From DALYJJ01 sp033763935 (GTDB taxonomy: Bacteria; Acidobacteriota; Terriglobia; Bryobacterales; Bryobacteraceae): a stretch of 64,000 bases of DNA. A model generated the notes under the pieces. That model was given only the letters and a program-made list of their open reading frames with translations, did not search any database and was not told where the DNA came from. Shown here piece after piece: positions 41,526 to 50,238 of this stretch. Every line of letters begins with the position of its first letter. Position 1 is the first letter of the stretch. A program made the translations under genes and the position numbers. The stretch lies in NCBI GenBank assembly GCA_033763935.1, contig JANRJO010000104.1, forward strand, positions 85,821-149,820. The letters run 5' to 3'.

Positions 41526-42191
41526 ATGCGCTCGCCCCAGCTCGTTCGCGTCCTCGCCGCCGCCGTTCTCCTCACCTCCTGCGGCCCCGCCCCGGAAACA
41601 AAGAAGAAAGCCGAGTCCCCCCGCCCCGCCAACCAGGCGCCGGCCGAGTTCAAGGTGAAGTTCGAGACCTCTAAAGGCGACTTCGTCGTTCACGTCCACC
41701 GCGACTGGGCCCCGCGCGGCGCTGACCGCTTCTATGAGCTCGTGAAGTCCGGCTTCTACGACGACTCGCGCTTCTTCCGCGTCATCAAGGAGTACGTGGC
41801 CCAGTTCGGCTTGGCGAAAGACCCCAAAGTCTCCCAGCTCTACGCCAAGTCCCAGATCGCCGACGACCTGGTCCTCAAGAGCAACATGAAGGGCCGCATC
41901 TCCTTCGCTAAGGCCGGCCCCGCCTCGCGCACGTCGCAGGTCTTCATCAGCCTGCGCAATAATCGCGCGCTCGACGAACAGGGCTTCGCCCCCTTCGGCG
42001 AAGTCATCCAGGGCATGGAGAACGTCGAAAAACTCCACTACGGCTACGGCGACTACGGCGGCATCGACCAGAGCCGCATCCTCGCCGAGGGCAACCAGTA
42101 CCTCGATCGCAACTTCGCCCGCCTCGACAAGCTCGTCAAGGCAACCATCGTCGAAGAAGGCACATCTCCTGCTTCAGGATCCTCCAAGTAA
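41526..42191 (+). CDS. Peptidyl-prolyl cis-trans isomerase lipoprotein, cyclophilin type
   Basis: This 221-residue protein has a lipoprotein signal peptide with lipobox LTSC (Cys19), so it is anchored to the periplasmic face of a membrane. The cyclophilin core includes GDFVVHVHRDWAPRGADRF, SGFYDDSRFFRVIKEYVAQF and the catalytic region RTSQVFISLRNNRALDEQGF. In standard cyclophilins the active-site pattern is FHRV...Q...F.M; here FFRVI is followed by QVFIS. ATG 41526 is chosen because it begins a basic signal-peptide n-region. A dehydrogenase gene follows after 2 bases. Confidence 0.85.
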   Translation: MRSPQLVRVLAAAVLLTSCGPAPETKKKAESPRPANQAPAEFKVKFETSKGDFVVHVHRDWAPRGADRFYELVKSGFYDDSRFFRVIKEYVAQFGLAKDPKVSQLYAKSQIADDLVLKSNMKGRISFAKAGPASRTSQVFISLRNNRALDEQGFAPFGEVIQGMENVEKLHYGYGDYGGIDQSRILAEGNQYLDRNFARLDKLVKATIVEEGTSPASGSSK

Positions 42192-42193
42192 GA

Positions 42194-43426
42194 ATGACCG
42201 CCACTGAAGCCACCAACCGCAACTTCCACGACGCTGCCCGTCTTCTGGACCTCTCTGAGCCCGCAATCCGGCAGTTGATCACTCCTCTTCGCGAGATCAA
42301 GGTGGAGTGCAACATCGTTCGCGACGACGGCTCGCTCGCCACCTACGTCGGTTTCCGCATCCAGCACGACAACTCGCGCGGGCCGATGAAGGGCGGCATC
42401 CGCTACCACCACCAGGTAGACCCGGACGAAGTGAACGCCCTCGCTTCCCTGATGACCTGGAAGACGGCGGTCGCCGGGCTTCCCTACGGCGGCGCGAAGG
42501 GCGGCATTGCGGTCGATCCCCGGACGCTCTCCAAGATGGAACTCCAGCGGCTCACCCGCGTCTTCGTCGAGCGCATTCACGACATGATCGGGCCCTCCGT
42601 CGACATCCCCGCGCCCGACATGGGCACCAACGCCGAAACCATGGGCTGGATCGTCGACGAGTACTCGAAATTCCACGGCTGGTCACCAGGCGTTGTCACC
42701 GGCAAACCGCTCGAGCTCGGCGGCTCGCTCGGCCGCGAATCGGCCACCGGGCGCGGCCTTCTCTTCGCCGCCCAGTGTCTGTTCGGCGAAATCGGCGCTT
42801 CGGTCTCGGACTTCACCTATGCCATACAGGGTTTCGGCAACGTCGGCGCTTGGGCAGCCCGGCTGCTGCATGCCGAGGGCGCGCGTATCGTCGCCGTCAG
42901 CGATGTGACGGGCGCCGTCCGTAATCGCGAAGGTCTTGATATCCCCGCCCTCACCGCGCACGTTGCCACGACCGGCTCGGTCGCCGGCTTCCCCGGCGGC
43001 CTTCCCTTCGACCGCGAGTCCATCCTGGCCGAGGAGTGCGATGTCCTGGTGCCCGCCGCGCTCGGCGGCGTCCTGAATCGCGAGACCGCCCCCGCCGTCC
43101 GCGCCCGCTACATCCTAGAGGGCGCCAATCACCCCACCGATCCCGACGCCGACGCCATCCTCGCGCAGAAGGGCATTACCGTCCTTCCGGACATCTACGC
43201 CAACGCCGGCGGCGTCACCGTCAGCTACTTCGAGTGGGTGCAGAACACGCAGAGCTTCGGCTGGGATGAGGAACGCGTCAATGGCGAGTTGGCCCGCTAC
43301 ATGCGCCAAGCGTATGCGGCCTTGATGGAAACCGCCCGCCAGTACAAGTGCTCCCTGCGCACCGCTGCCTTCGCCCTCGCTGTCTCGCGTGTCGCGCGCG
43401 CCACAGCGCTGCGCGGCCTCGCTTAG
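42194..43426 (+). CDS. Glu/Leu/Phe/Val-family dehydrogenase
   Basis: This 410-residue amino-acid dehydrogenase, most likely glutamate dehydrogenase, uses NAD(P)+. The N-terminal substrate domain carries GPMKGGIRYHHQVDPDEVNA and the catalytic Lys in AGLPYGGAKGGIAVDPRTLS. ADMGTNAETM follows in PDMGTNAETMGWIVDEYS. The Rossmann domain has TYAIQGFGNVGAWAARLLH, and the C-terminal end has ILEGANHPTDPDAD, where ANGPT is the usual family pattern. The length fits the hexameric class. It follows the PPIase gene by two bases and ends in a TTAG stop overlap with the convergent transporter. Confidence 0.92.
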   Translation: MTATEATNRNFHDAARLLDLSEPAIRQLITPLREIKVECNIVRDDGSLATYVGFRIQHDNSRGPMKGGIRYHHQVDPDEVNALASLMTWKTAVAGLPYGGAKGGIAVDPRTLSKMELQRLTRVFVERIHDMIGPSVDIPAPDMGTNAETMGWIVDEYSKFHGWSPGVVTGKPLELGGSLGRESATGRGLLFAAQCLFGEIGASVSDFTYAIQGFGNVGAWAARLLHAEGARIVAVSDVTGAVRNREGLDIPALTAHVATTGSVAGFPGGLPFDRESILAEECDVLVPAALGGVLNRETAPAVRARYILEGANHPTDPDADAILAQKGITVLPDIYANAGGVTVSYFEWVQNTQSFGWDEERVNGELARYMRQAYAALMETARQYKCSLRTAAFALAVSRVARATALRGLA

Positions 43427-45336
43427 CTCGCCCCGCGGAGGAGCCGTAGCGCCTGGTCGATCGCCGGCGCTTCACCACGACGCCCGGGGCCGCCGCCATC
43501 CTTGGCGTCCGGCGGGGCATCTCCTTCGCCCGGAGCCAGGAACAGGTTCGCCTCCACGCCGTGCTGCTTCGTGTAGAGGTCCCAGTAACGGCCCTGCATC
43601 GCGTACAGCTCCTCGTGCGTGCCGCGTTCCAGGATTCTGCCGCCTTCCACCACCAGGATCTGGTCTGCCCGGCGAATCGTTGAAAGCCGGTGCGCAATCA
43701 CGAACGTCGTCCGCCCCCGCATCAGGAACGACAGCCCCTCCTGGATCAGCGCTTCCGACTCCGAGTCCAGGCTCGACGTCGCCTCGTCCAGAATCAATAT
43801 GCGCGGGTCCGCCAGGATGGCCCTCGCAATCGACACGCGCTGCCGCTGCCCGCCCGAGAGCTTTACCCCGCGCTCACCGATGATCGTCTCGAGTTTATCG
43901 GGAAACCGCTCCGCGAACTCGTCCACCCGCGCGATCCGGCACGCATCCGCCACCTGCGCGTCTGTCGCGCCCGGCCTTGAAAACGCCACGTTCTCCCGAA
44001 TGCTCCCGTCAAAGAGAAACGAATCCTGCAGCACCACGCCCAGTTGCGTTCGATACGACGAGAGCCGCACCGTCGAGAGGTCGATGCCGTCCACCAGCAC
44101 CGCGCCCTCGCCCGGCGAATGAAAGCCCGCCACCAGCCCGATGATGGTCGATTTGCCGGAGCCGGACGGACCCACCAGCGCGGTCACCGTTCCCGGCTTC
44201 GAGTCGAACGAAACCTCGTGCAGCACCGGCCGGTCCTTCTCATATTCGAAGCTGACCCGATCGAACCGCACCTCGCCGCGAATCGCCGGCATCTCCACGG
44301 TCCGCCGCGGGTCCGCATCTTCCGGCCGCTCCGCCAGCACCTCGCGCGTGCGGTCCAGCCCTGCAATCGCTTCCGTCAATTGCGTGCCGATGCCGACCAC
44401 CTGAAAAATCGGCGCTACCAGGAACGCCAGGAACAGCGTGAAGGTGACAAATCCGCCCAGCGTCAGCTCGCCGGCGATGATCTGTCGCGCTCCCAGGAAC
44501 ATTACGATCGCGCCCACGATCCCCATTAACAGCGTCGCCGAAAGGCTCATCACGGAGATGCCCGTCAGGGTCTTCAGCACGTTGTCCAGCAGCCGCTGCA
44601 CGCCGCCCGAGAACACGTCCGCCTCGCGCGCCTCCGCATGGTAGCCCTTCACCACGCGCACGCCGCCCAGCGACTCCGTCAGCCGCCCCGTCACCTCACT
44701 CTGAATCTTCCCCCGCTCGCGGAAGATCGGCCGCAGCGTGCGGAATGCCCGCTGCAGGACGTAGGTGAACGCCAGCATCACTCCCAGCGCGATGCTCGTA
44801 AGCATGGGACTGATGCCGAACAGCACTACCAGCGCCACCGCCGCGGTCACCAGGCCGCCCACGAACTCCACCAGCCCCGTGCCTACCAGGTTGCGCACGC
44901 CTTCCACGTCGCTCATGATGCGCGACACCAGCGCGCCCGTCTTGTTGGAATCGTAGTAGGTCACCGGCAGGCGCCCCACGTGCTGCTGAACCTTCCTGCG
45001 GAGTTCCGCAATCAGCCGCTGCGCCGACTTCGACAACAACTGCGTCAACGTGTACTGCATCACCGCCTGCAGCGCCGTGGCCGCCACCACCGCCGACACT
45101 AGCGGCGTCAGCAGGTCGTACTGACGCTTCCCGATCACGTCGTCGATCAGAAACTTGCTCGACGCTGGCAGCACCAGCCCGGCCAGCCGGCTGACTCCGA
45201 TCAGCAGCAGCCCCACCAACAGCACGTTGCGGCGCGGCCGGATGAGTTCGCGCAAATCGGGCCAGATATCGCGCAGTCTTTCTAAGGTAGAGCGCTTAGC
45301 GTCGTCCCCCTCAACGGAGGCACCGCGCGCACGCAT
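43423..45336 (-). CDS. MsbA-like ABC exporter (permease-ATPase)
   Basis: This 637-residue half-transporter has six membrane helices in the first 300 residues (for example NVLLVGLLLIGVSRLAGLVL and GTGLVEFVGGLVTAAVALVV) and an ATPase domain with Walker A LVGPSGSGKSTIIGLVAGF, signature LSGGQRQRVSIARAI, Walker B ILILDEATSSLD and H-loop FVIAHRLSTIRRAD. This complete set contrasts with the degenerate type I exporter at 34010. I chose ATG 45336, preceded by GGGAGAGG, over TTG 45369. The substrate could be lipid A, lipids or drugs; the family cannot be separated by sequence alone. Confidence 0.9.
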   Translation of the reverse strand: MRARGASVEGDDAKRSTLERLRDIWPDLRELIRPRRNVLLVGLLLIGVSRLAGLVLPASSKFLIDDVIGKRQYDLLTPLVSAVVAATALQAVMQYTLTQLLSKSAQRLIAELRRKVQQHVGRLPVTYYDSNKTGALVSRIMSDVEGVRNLVGTGLVEFVGGLVTAAVALVVLFGISPMLTSIALGVMLAFTYVLQRAFRTLRPIFRERGKIQSEVTGRLTESLGGVRVVKGYHAEAREADVFSGGVQRLLDNVLKTLTGISVMSLSATLLMGIVGAIVMFLGARQIIAGELTLGGFVTFTLFLAFLVAPIFQVVGIGTQLTEAIAGLDRTREVLAERPEDADPRRTVEMPAIRGEVRFDRVSFEYEKDRPVLHEVSFDSKPGTVTALVGPSGSGKSTIIGLVAGFHSPGEGAVLVDGIDLSTVRLSSYRTQLGVVLQDSFLFDGSIRENVAFSRPGATDAQVADACRIARVDEFAERFPDKLETIIGERGVKLSGGQRQRVSIARAILADPRILILDEATSSLDSESEALIQEGLSFLMRGRTTFVIAHRLSTIRRADQILVVEGGRILERGTHEELYAMQGRYWDLYTKQHGVEANLFLAPGEGDAPPDAKDGGGPGRRGEAPAIDQALRLLRGAS

Positions 45337-45474
45337 TCCTCTCCCGCCCCGAGCTTCGCTGAACCGCAAAGTGGTTGTATCCCCTCTAACTTCAGAATAG
45401 CGGTACGAGGGTACTAGTAGCGGTCAGCCTGCAGTCCCATTGTCGCCGGGCCGCCTAGCCGTCATGATGCTGAC

Positions 45475-46029
45475 ATGACGTTCGGCGCGTTTGTGGATCT
45501 ATACGAGGTTCTTCAGGTCAGTGCGAATGCTGACACGGAGATGATTCACCGGGTGTACCGGCTGTTGGCGCAGCGCTACCACCCCGACAATGCCGAGACC
45601 GGCGACCTCGCTACGTTCCGCCGCCTCACCGAAGCGCACAAGATCCTGGTCGACCCCGAGGCCCGCGCCGCCTATGACCTCCAATACCGCTCCGAGCGCA
45701 AGCGCTTCTGGCAGATCTTCGACTCCGCCGCCGCCAGCGCCGAGGGCCCCGAAGCGGAACGCCGCAAGCGCGCTGGCATCCTCAGCCTGCTCTACCGAAA
45801 GCGCGTCGCCTCTCCCGACCACGCGCAGATGTCCATCCTGGAACTCGAGGACCTCCTCGGGGTGCCCCGCGAGCACCTGGAATTCGCCCTCTGGTATTTG
45901 AAAGAGAGCGGTCAGGTGACGCGCACCGACAGTGGCCGCTACGCCATCACCCTGAAGGGCGTGGATGCCGCCGAGTGCGTCACCGAGCAGCCGATCATTA
46001 TCCGCAAGCGGATCGAAGCCGCGGCGTAA
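45475..46029 (+). CDS. J-domain protein with C-terminal winged-helix-like domain
   Basis: The 184-residue protein starts with a J domain (about 8-70) containing the DnaK-activating HPD at residues 36-38 (RYHPDNAETGDLATF). It lacks the G/F and zinc-finger regions of DnaJ. The C-terminal 70 residues (SILELEDLLGVPREHLEFAL, WYLKESGQVTRTDSGRYAIT) look like a winged-helix domain. It may bring the Hsp70 system to a DNA- or protein-bound target. It starts 138 bases after the divergent MsbA-like exporter. Confidence 0.85.
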   Translation: MTFGAFVDLYEVLQVSANADTEMIHRVYRLLAQRYHPDNAETGDLATFRRLTEAHKILVDPEARAAYDLQYRSERKRFWQIFDSAAASAEGPEAERRKRAGILSLLYRKRVASPDHAQMSILELEDLLGVPREHLEFALWYLKESGQVTRTDSGRYAITLKGVDAAECVTEQPIIIRKRIEAAA

Positions 46030-46160
46030 GGCTGAGAGATGGTAGCCCGCCTCAGGGGAATTGACCTCCTGCCTGACGTAGTGCAGTCTTCCCCCAAATA
46101 GCCATTTGTCGGCAGGGACTACCGGGACCGCGGAGCCGGGACGCCACATTCTGCCCAATC

Positions 46161-46166
46161 TATAAT
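46161..46166 (+). promoter_or_regulatory. Candidate -10 box of the Cys-rich exported gene
   Basis: A perfect TATAAT lies 75 bases upstream of ATG 46242. The -35 position (GGGACG) does not match sigma-70. A run of ten T residues (46195-46204) and an AGGAGG ribosome site (46231-46236) lie between the box and the start codon. The rest of the 46030-46241 region shows no other feature. Confidence 0.4.
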
Positions 46167-46241
46167 CATTTCGCCTACATTCCTAATTATTCTCTTTTTT
46201 TTTTGCTATCCGAGGCGCATACTCTCCTCCAGGAGGTTCGT

Positions 46242-46544
46242 ATGAGAAAGGTGCTCAGCGTAGTGTTCGCTGTCTGGATCGCATTCGGCCTTCTGGGTAA
46301 TCCCTTCGCCCACGGCCAGCCCCCTGCGTGTAACAAGTCCTGCGGAGACGGTGCCACCTCGTCCTTCGGCACGCGAGATGGTAACTGCTGGGTAGGCGGG
46401 AGCGGATACACCCCGTGCTACTGGCGTAACTGTTCGGCCACGAAGACCTGCAAGTCTCTTGTAGGTGGCATCTGTGTCCCCGTAGCGTCCTGCGGTCCCA
46501 CGGAACCACCCTCAGGAGGCTGTACCGATCACTTTTCGAGTTAA
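46242..46544 (+). CDS. Small Cys-rich exported protein
   Basis: The 100-residue product has a signal peptide (MRKVLSVVFAVWIAFGLLGN), leaving a mature domain of about 74 residues with nine cysteines. They are spread over CNKSC, NCW, PCYWRNC, TCK, ICV, SCG and GC. This high Cys content with Gly, Ser and Thr suggests a disulphide-bonded secreted protein. A perfect AGGAGG sits five bases before ATG. I do not recognise a family. It is followed 5 bases later by another exported unknown gene, so the two may be an operon. Confidence 0.65.
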   Translation: MRKVLSVVFAVWIAFGLLGNPFAHGQPPACNKSCGDGATSSFGTRDGNCWVGGSGYTPCYWRNCSATKTCKSLVGGICVPVASCGPTEPPSGGCTDHFSS

Positions 46545-46549
46545 CGACG

Positions 46550-47314
46550 ATGAACGCAAGAACTCTCGTCCTCTTTTCGCTGGTCGTGTCCGCAACTCTG
46601 CTGGCCGGCCAAACTTCACTGCCTCCCGCGCACACGGTGGAATCGGATGAATATGTTGCAAAAGCGGGGGCCTCGCCCTGGCGCTCGGCTCACTACACGT
46701 TCGCGTTCCGGGGAGACGGATCGACGGCAATTGTCACCAGTACGTTCGATTCCAAGGGCGCCCCGGTTGCCATCGACCGGAAAGTCACTCTGAGCACGGG
46801 AGTGTACGCGGAGATCGCGGACCATCTGAAAGCCGTTACGGCCACACGATCGCCGAATGCCGCGGCGGTAATGAGCTCACGCACTGCCGGCGGGTGGGAC
46901 CCGGGCTCCAACTGCGCCGTCACCTTCGACAAACTCAACCGCCGGGCAGCGCCAGAAAAAGGCGAAGCAATCGCCGGACACGCAACAGTCAAGTTCGTGG
47001 AGGACTCGGCGAGCATGCGCCTCACTCGCTGGTTCGCCCCCGGACTCGGCTGCTCGGAACTGAAACAACTCGCGGAGTTCAAGGGCGCCGGTGGCGCAAT
47101 TACCGATACGAGCCAGCGCACGGCGGTGAAGGTGACTCGCGGCGAACCGGACGAAGCACTGTTCGATTGGCCGAATGAGTACGAATACCTCTCGCCCAGT
47201 GAGCGTTACCTGAAGAGCGCGGCAAGCTGCGGGTGTCCTGTCTCGCCGGAGACCCTGGCGGCCCTCAAGCGGAGCGATCCGTCCTACCGGGAGCGTGCCT
47301 GGCGTAAGCCGTAG
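46550..47314 (+). CDS. Exported hypothetical protein
   Basis: The 254-residue protein has a signal peptide (MNARTLVLFSLVVSATLLAG) and a soluble body of alternating strands, for example SAHYTFAFRGDGSTAIVTST and IAGHATVKFVEDSASMRLTR, with a C-terminal segment YLKSAASCGCPVSPETLAAL. A Cys pair near the end (CGC) could form a disulphide or bind metal. It is the second gene after the Cys-rich protein and precedes the convergent BON gene by 15 bases. I do not recognise the family. Confidence 0.6.
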   Translation: MNARTLVLFSLVVSATLLAGQTSLPPAHTVESDEYVAKAGASPWRSAHYTFAFRGDGSTAIVTSTFDSKGAPVAIDRKVTLSTGVYAEIADHLKAVTATRSPNAAAVMSSRTAGGWDPGSNCAVTFDKLNRRAAPEKGEAIAGHATVKFVEDSASMRLTRWFAPGLGCSELKQLAEFKGAGGAITDTSQRTAVKVTRGEPDEALFDWPNEYEYLSPSERYLKSAASCGCPVSPETLAALKRSDPSYRERAWRKP

Positions 47315-47329
47315 GCCGCAAACAGCCCG

Positions 47330-47605
47330 TCAGGCCGTCTTGACGCGCGTCTCGTTCTTGACGGCCTTTACGCCCTTGACCTTCTTGACGACCTTCTCGG
47401 TCTTCGCGCGCGCACGCTCGCTTCCCACTTCGCCGCGCACCGTCACCACGCCATCCTTCACGTCCACCTCGAGTGCCCCGCCCTTGATGTCGACGTCGTT
47501 CGCCAGCCGCTGCCGTACCATGTCGTAGATCTCGTCGTCGCTGTGCACCTTCTGCGCCGCGAGCACCAGCGGCGCCAGAGCCGTCACAAACACTCTTCGC
47601 GTCAT
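47330..47605 (-). CDS. BON-domain exported protein
   Basis: The 91-residue protein has a short signal segment (MTRRVFVTALAPLVLAAQ) and one BON domain (about 23-88: DDEIYDMVRQRLANDVDIKG, LEVDVKDGVVTVRGEVGSE, AKTEKVVKKVKGVKAVKNE). BON domains bind phospholipids or act in envelope maintenance, as in OsmY. Its ATG overlaps the era stop (ATGA), so it is the last gene of the phoH-ybeY-corC-era operon, an unusual location for this protein type. Confidence 0.85.
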   Translation of the reverse strand: MTRRVFVTALAPLVLAAQKVHSDDEIYDMVRQRLANDVDIKGGALEVDVKDGVVTVRGEVGSERARAKTEKVVKKVKGVKAVKNETRVKTA

Positions 47606-48534
47606 TCTTCCGAACTCCCGAGACCGGCCATCGACCGCCAGTCTAGCTCATTCAAAAACGCCCCGGACTCGCGCCACCGCGGGCGCACTTTGACGAACAG
47701 CTCCAGATAGACCCTTCGCCCGAGAATCGCCTCGATCTCCTGCCGCGCGGCCGTCCCCACCGCCTTCAACATCGCCCCGCCCTGCCCGATAATAATCTTC
47801 TTTTGCCCCTCGCGCTCCACGTAGACCGTCGCCAGAATGCGCGTCAGCTTCGGCGTCTCTTCCCACTTGTCCACCAGCACCGCCACCGCATGCGGCACCT
47901 CCTGCCGCGTGGCGATCAGAATCTGCTCACGGATCAACTCGCCGGCCAGAAATCGCTCCGGCTGGTCCGTCACGTAGTCTTCCGGGAAGTAAGCGGGCCC
48001 TTCGGGCAGGCGATCGAGGATCAGCCGCTTCAGGCGGTCCAGGTTCTCGCCGGTCAGCGCGGAAATCGGCACATACTCCTCGAAGGCGAACAACTCGCGA
48101 TACTTCTCGAGGAGCGGCAGCAGCCGGTTCTTGTCCTTCAGGCGGTCGATCTTGTTCGCCACCAGGAAAATCGGCGTCTCCGTCCGCCGCAGCATGTCCA
48201 CCGCCTGGGCGTCGTCCTCTTCGAACGCGGCGGCCGCGTCCACCAGAAAAAGCAGCAGGTCGCGCCCGTCGAGCGCCGCGCGCACGGTCTCCATCATCCG
48301 CTTGTTGAAGGGATTGTCGGCCCGGTGAATCCCCGGCGTATCGACGAAGATGGCCTGCGCGCCCGGCTCCGTCACCACACCCTGCACGGAGGTCCGGGTG
48401 GTCTGCGGCTTGTCGGCAACAATCGCGAGCTTCTGCCCGACCAGCGCGTTCAGCAGCGTCGACTTCCCGGCGTTTGGCCGGCCGACAATCGATACGAATC
48501 CGCTCTTATGCGTGGCGCTCACCGCCCTCACCAT
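47602..48534 (-). CDS. era: GTPase Era
   Basis: Era is an essential GTPase that binds 16S rRNA during 30S subunit maturation. The G domain has GRPNAGKSTLLNALVGQ (G1), TRTSVQGVVTE (G2), VDTPGIHRADN (G3) and VANKIDRLKD (G4). The C-terminal KH domain includes ILATVYVEREGQKKIIIGQG and RVYLELFVKVRPRWRES. The length is normal. Alternative starts (GTG 48531 or GTG 48519) would shorten the N-terminus by a few residues. It overlaps the corC-like gene by 29 bases and the BON gene by four. Confidence 0.95.
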   Translation of the reverse strand: MVRAVSATHKSGFVSIVGRPNAGKSTLLNALVGQKLAIVADKPQTTRTSVQGVVTEPGAQAIFVDTPGIHRADNPFNKRMMETVRAALDGRDLLLFLVDAAAAFEEDDAQAVDMLRRTETPIFLVANKIDRLKDKNRLLPLLEKYRELFAFEEYVPISALTGENLDRLKRLILDRLPEGPAYFPEDYVTDQPERFLAGELIREQILIATRQEVPHAVAVLVDKWEETPKLTRILATVYVEREGQKKIIIGQGGAMLKAVGTAARQEIEAILGRRVYLELFVKVRPRWRESGAFLNELDWRSMAGLGSSEE

Positions 48535-49795
48535 TCGTCCGGCTCACCGGCGCCTTCGAGATGCGCACCTTCTCCACGCGCATTTCGTTGCCCGCCAACA
48601 CCTCCAGGCGAAGTCCCGCATGCTCGATCGACTCCCCGCGCCCCGGCACCCGCCCCGCCCACTCCGTCACCAGGCCCCCCACCGTCGTCGATTCGATCTC
48701 CGCCTCCGGCCGGAATCCGAGGAGGTCCTCGAGATGATCGAGGTCGAAACTGCCCGACACCACGTAGGCGCCGCCCGCTTCCACGGTCACGTCGCGCGCC
48801 GGTTCGTGCTCGTCCCGAATCTCGCCCAGGATCTCCTCCACCAGGTCTTCCATGGTCACCAGCCCGGCCGTGTTGCCGTACTCGTCCACCACGATCACCA
48901 TATGGAGGCCGCCGGTCTGCATCTCCTTTAAAAGGTCCGCGCCGGACTTCGTCTCGGGAACGAACTTGATGGGCCGCGCCAGTTCCCGCACCCGCCGCGC
49001 CGTGCGCTGCTGCTCGTCGCTCTCGAACATCATGTCCTTGACGTGCACAAACCCGATGATCTTATCGATCGTGCCCTCGTACACCGGGATGCGCGAGAAC
49101 TGTTCGTTGAAGACCAACTGGCGCAGGTCTTCGAGCGAGCGGTCGTGTGCGATCCCGACAATATTCGGGCGCGGCGTCATCACCTCGCGAACCTGTTTGT
49201 CGCCGAAGGCCACCACGCTCTGGATGAGCTTCCGGTCATCCTCCTCGATGATGCCTTCTTCGGTGCCTGCGTCAATCAGCGCCTCAATGTGCTCACTCGG
49301 GTCGGCCGGATCCTCCGCCGCTTCGCTTCCGCCCCGTAACTCCGCCAGCGACTGGAACAGATCCAGTATCCACACCAACGGCTTCATCAGGAATGCCAGC
49401 GCGCGAAGCAGCGGCGCCAGGGGGTTCATCCAACGGCCCGACGTGCGCTTATAGAGCGTCGGTGGGATGACATAACACACCACCACCATCCCCAGCCAGG
49501 CCATCAGCCCGGCCTCGAGAAACGTCTGCCACAACGGAACCATGTGCCGTCCGACGATCGCCAGTACCACCACGCCGAACAGCACCAGGCTGGTATGTTT
49601 CAGCAGCGAGAACGTCAGAATGCCCGTGTCGCCCTTGAGTCCCAGCCGGTCTTCCAGTTCCTCCTTGAAATGCTCGAGGGCCGCCGACTCCCGCGTCCGC
49701 AGACGAACGGACTCCAGGTACAACAACTGCACATAGGTAGACAGGCACAGCAGGATGGCGAGCGCGAAGGCGGCAAGGAACAGCAGCAGCGTCAT
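48506..49795 (-). CDS. Hemolysin/CorC-like CBS-domain membrane protein
   Basis: This 429-residue protein has an N-terminal membrane part (about 1-135) with three or four helices, resembling DUF21/CNNM transporters. Two CBS domains follow (VREVMTPRPNIVGI and GADLLKEMQTGGLHMVIVVD), then a C-terminal CorC_HlyC domain (from about 350). Such proteins are linked to Mg2+ or Co2+ efflux. It lies downstream of ybeY and upstream of era, the same order as in many bacteria. It overlaps ybeY by four bases. Confidence 0.88.
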   Translation of the reverse strand: MTLLLFLAAFALAILLCLSTYVQLLYLESVRLRTRESAALEHFKEELEDRLGLKGDTGILTFSLLKHTSLVLFGVVVLAIVGRHMVPLWQTFLEAGLMAWLGMVVVCYVIPPTLYKRTSGRWMNPLAPLLRALAFLMKPLVWILDLFQSLAELRGGSEAAEDPADPSEHIEALIDAGTEEGIIEEDDRKLIQSVVAFGDKQVREVMTPRPNIVGIAHDRSLEDLRQLVFNEQFSRIPVYEGTIDKIIGFVHVKDMMFESDEQQRTARRVRELARPIKFVPETKSGADLLKEMQTGGLHMVIVVDEYGNTAGLVTMEDLVEEILGEIRDEHEPARDVTVEAGGAYVVSGSFDLDHLEDLLGFRPEAEIESTTVGGLVTEWAGRVPGRGESIEHAGLRLEVLAGNEMRVEKVRISKAPVSRTNGEGGERHA

Positions 49796-50235
49796 GCGCG
49801 GGCTCTTTCAATCAGCCCGCTCGGCAGGCCCATCTTCCGGCGCCACTGCCGCTCCGCGCGCGCCATCCGCCCGCCGTCGCTTTCGTGGTCCATGCCCTTC
49901 AGGTGCAGTGCCCCGTGGAGCAGCAAAACGCAGATCTCCGTCTCCAGCTCGTGCCCCAACTCGGCCGCTTGTGCCGCCGCCCGGTCCGTCGAAATGGCCA
50001 TCTCGCCGAGCGATGCCCCGCCCGGTTCCGGAAACGACAATACGTCCGTCGGATAGTCCTTCCCGAGAAACTCACGGTTCAGCCGCTGCAGTTCGTCGTC
50101 CCGCGTGATGAGGCAGGTGAAGGGCGCACCCGCCACTTCCTGACGAACCCGCTTGGCGAAGTCTTCCACAACAGCCCGTCGCAGCCCGCGCGGTGCGCGC
50201 CTGTAGAGCACTAGCGGAGGTTCTTCGTTGTCCAT
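49792..50235 (-). CDS. ybeY: Endoribonuclease YbeY
   Basis: YbeY is a zinc-dependent rRNA maturation and quality-control ribonuclease. The 147-residue protein has the ligands His107, His111 and His117 in LLLHGALHLKGMDHESDG, the conserved H-x3-H-x5-H. LNREFLGKDYPTDVLSFPE is also typical, as is an early R in the substrate groove. The gene order phoH-ybeY-corC is conserved in many bacteria and favours ribosome assembly functions. Confidence 0.95.
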   Translation of the reverse strand: MDNEEPPLVLYRRAPRGLRRAVVEDFAKRVRQEVAGAPFTCLITRDDELQRLNREFLGKDYPTDVLSFPEPGGASLGEMAISTDRAAAQAAELGHELETEICVLLLHGALHLKGMDHESDGGRMARAERQWRRKMGLPSGLIERARA

Positions 50236-50238
50236 AAA

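Noticed and set aside
46195..46204. Run of ten T residues as a terminator of the J-domain gene
   Set aside because: No GC-rich stem is found directly upstream of the T-run, and it lies between the -10 box and the start codon of the next gene.
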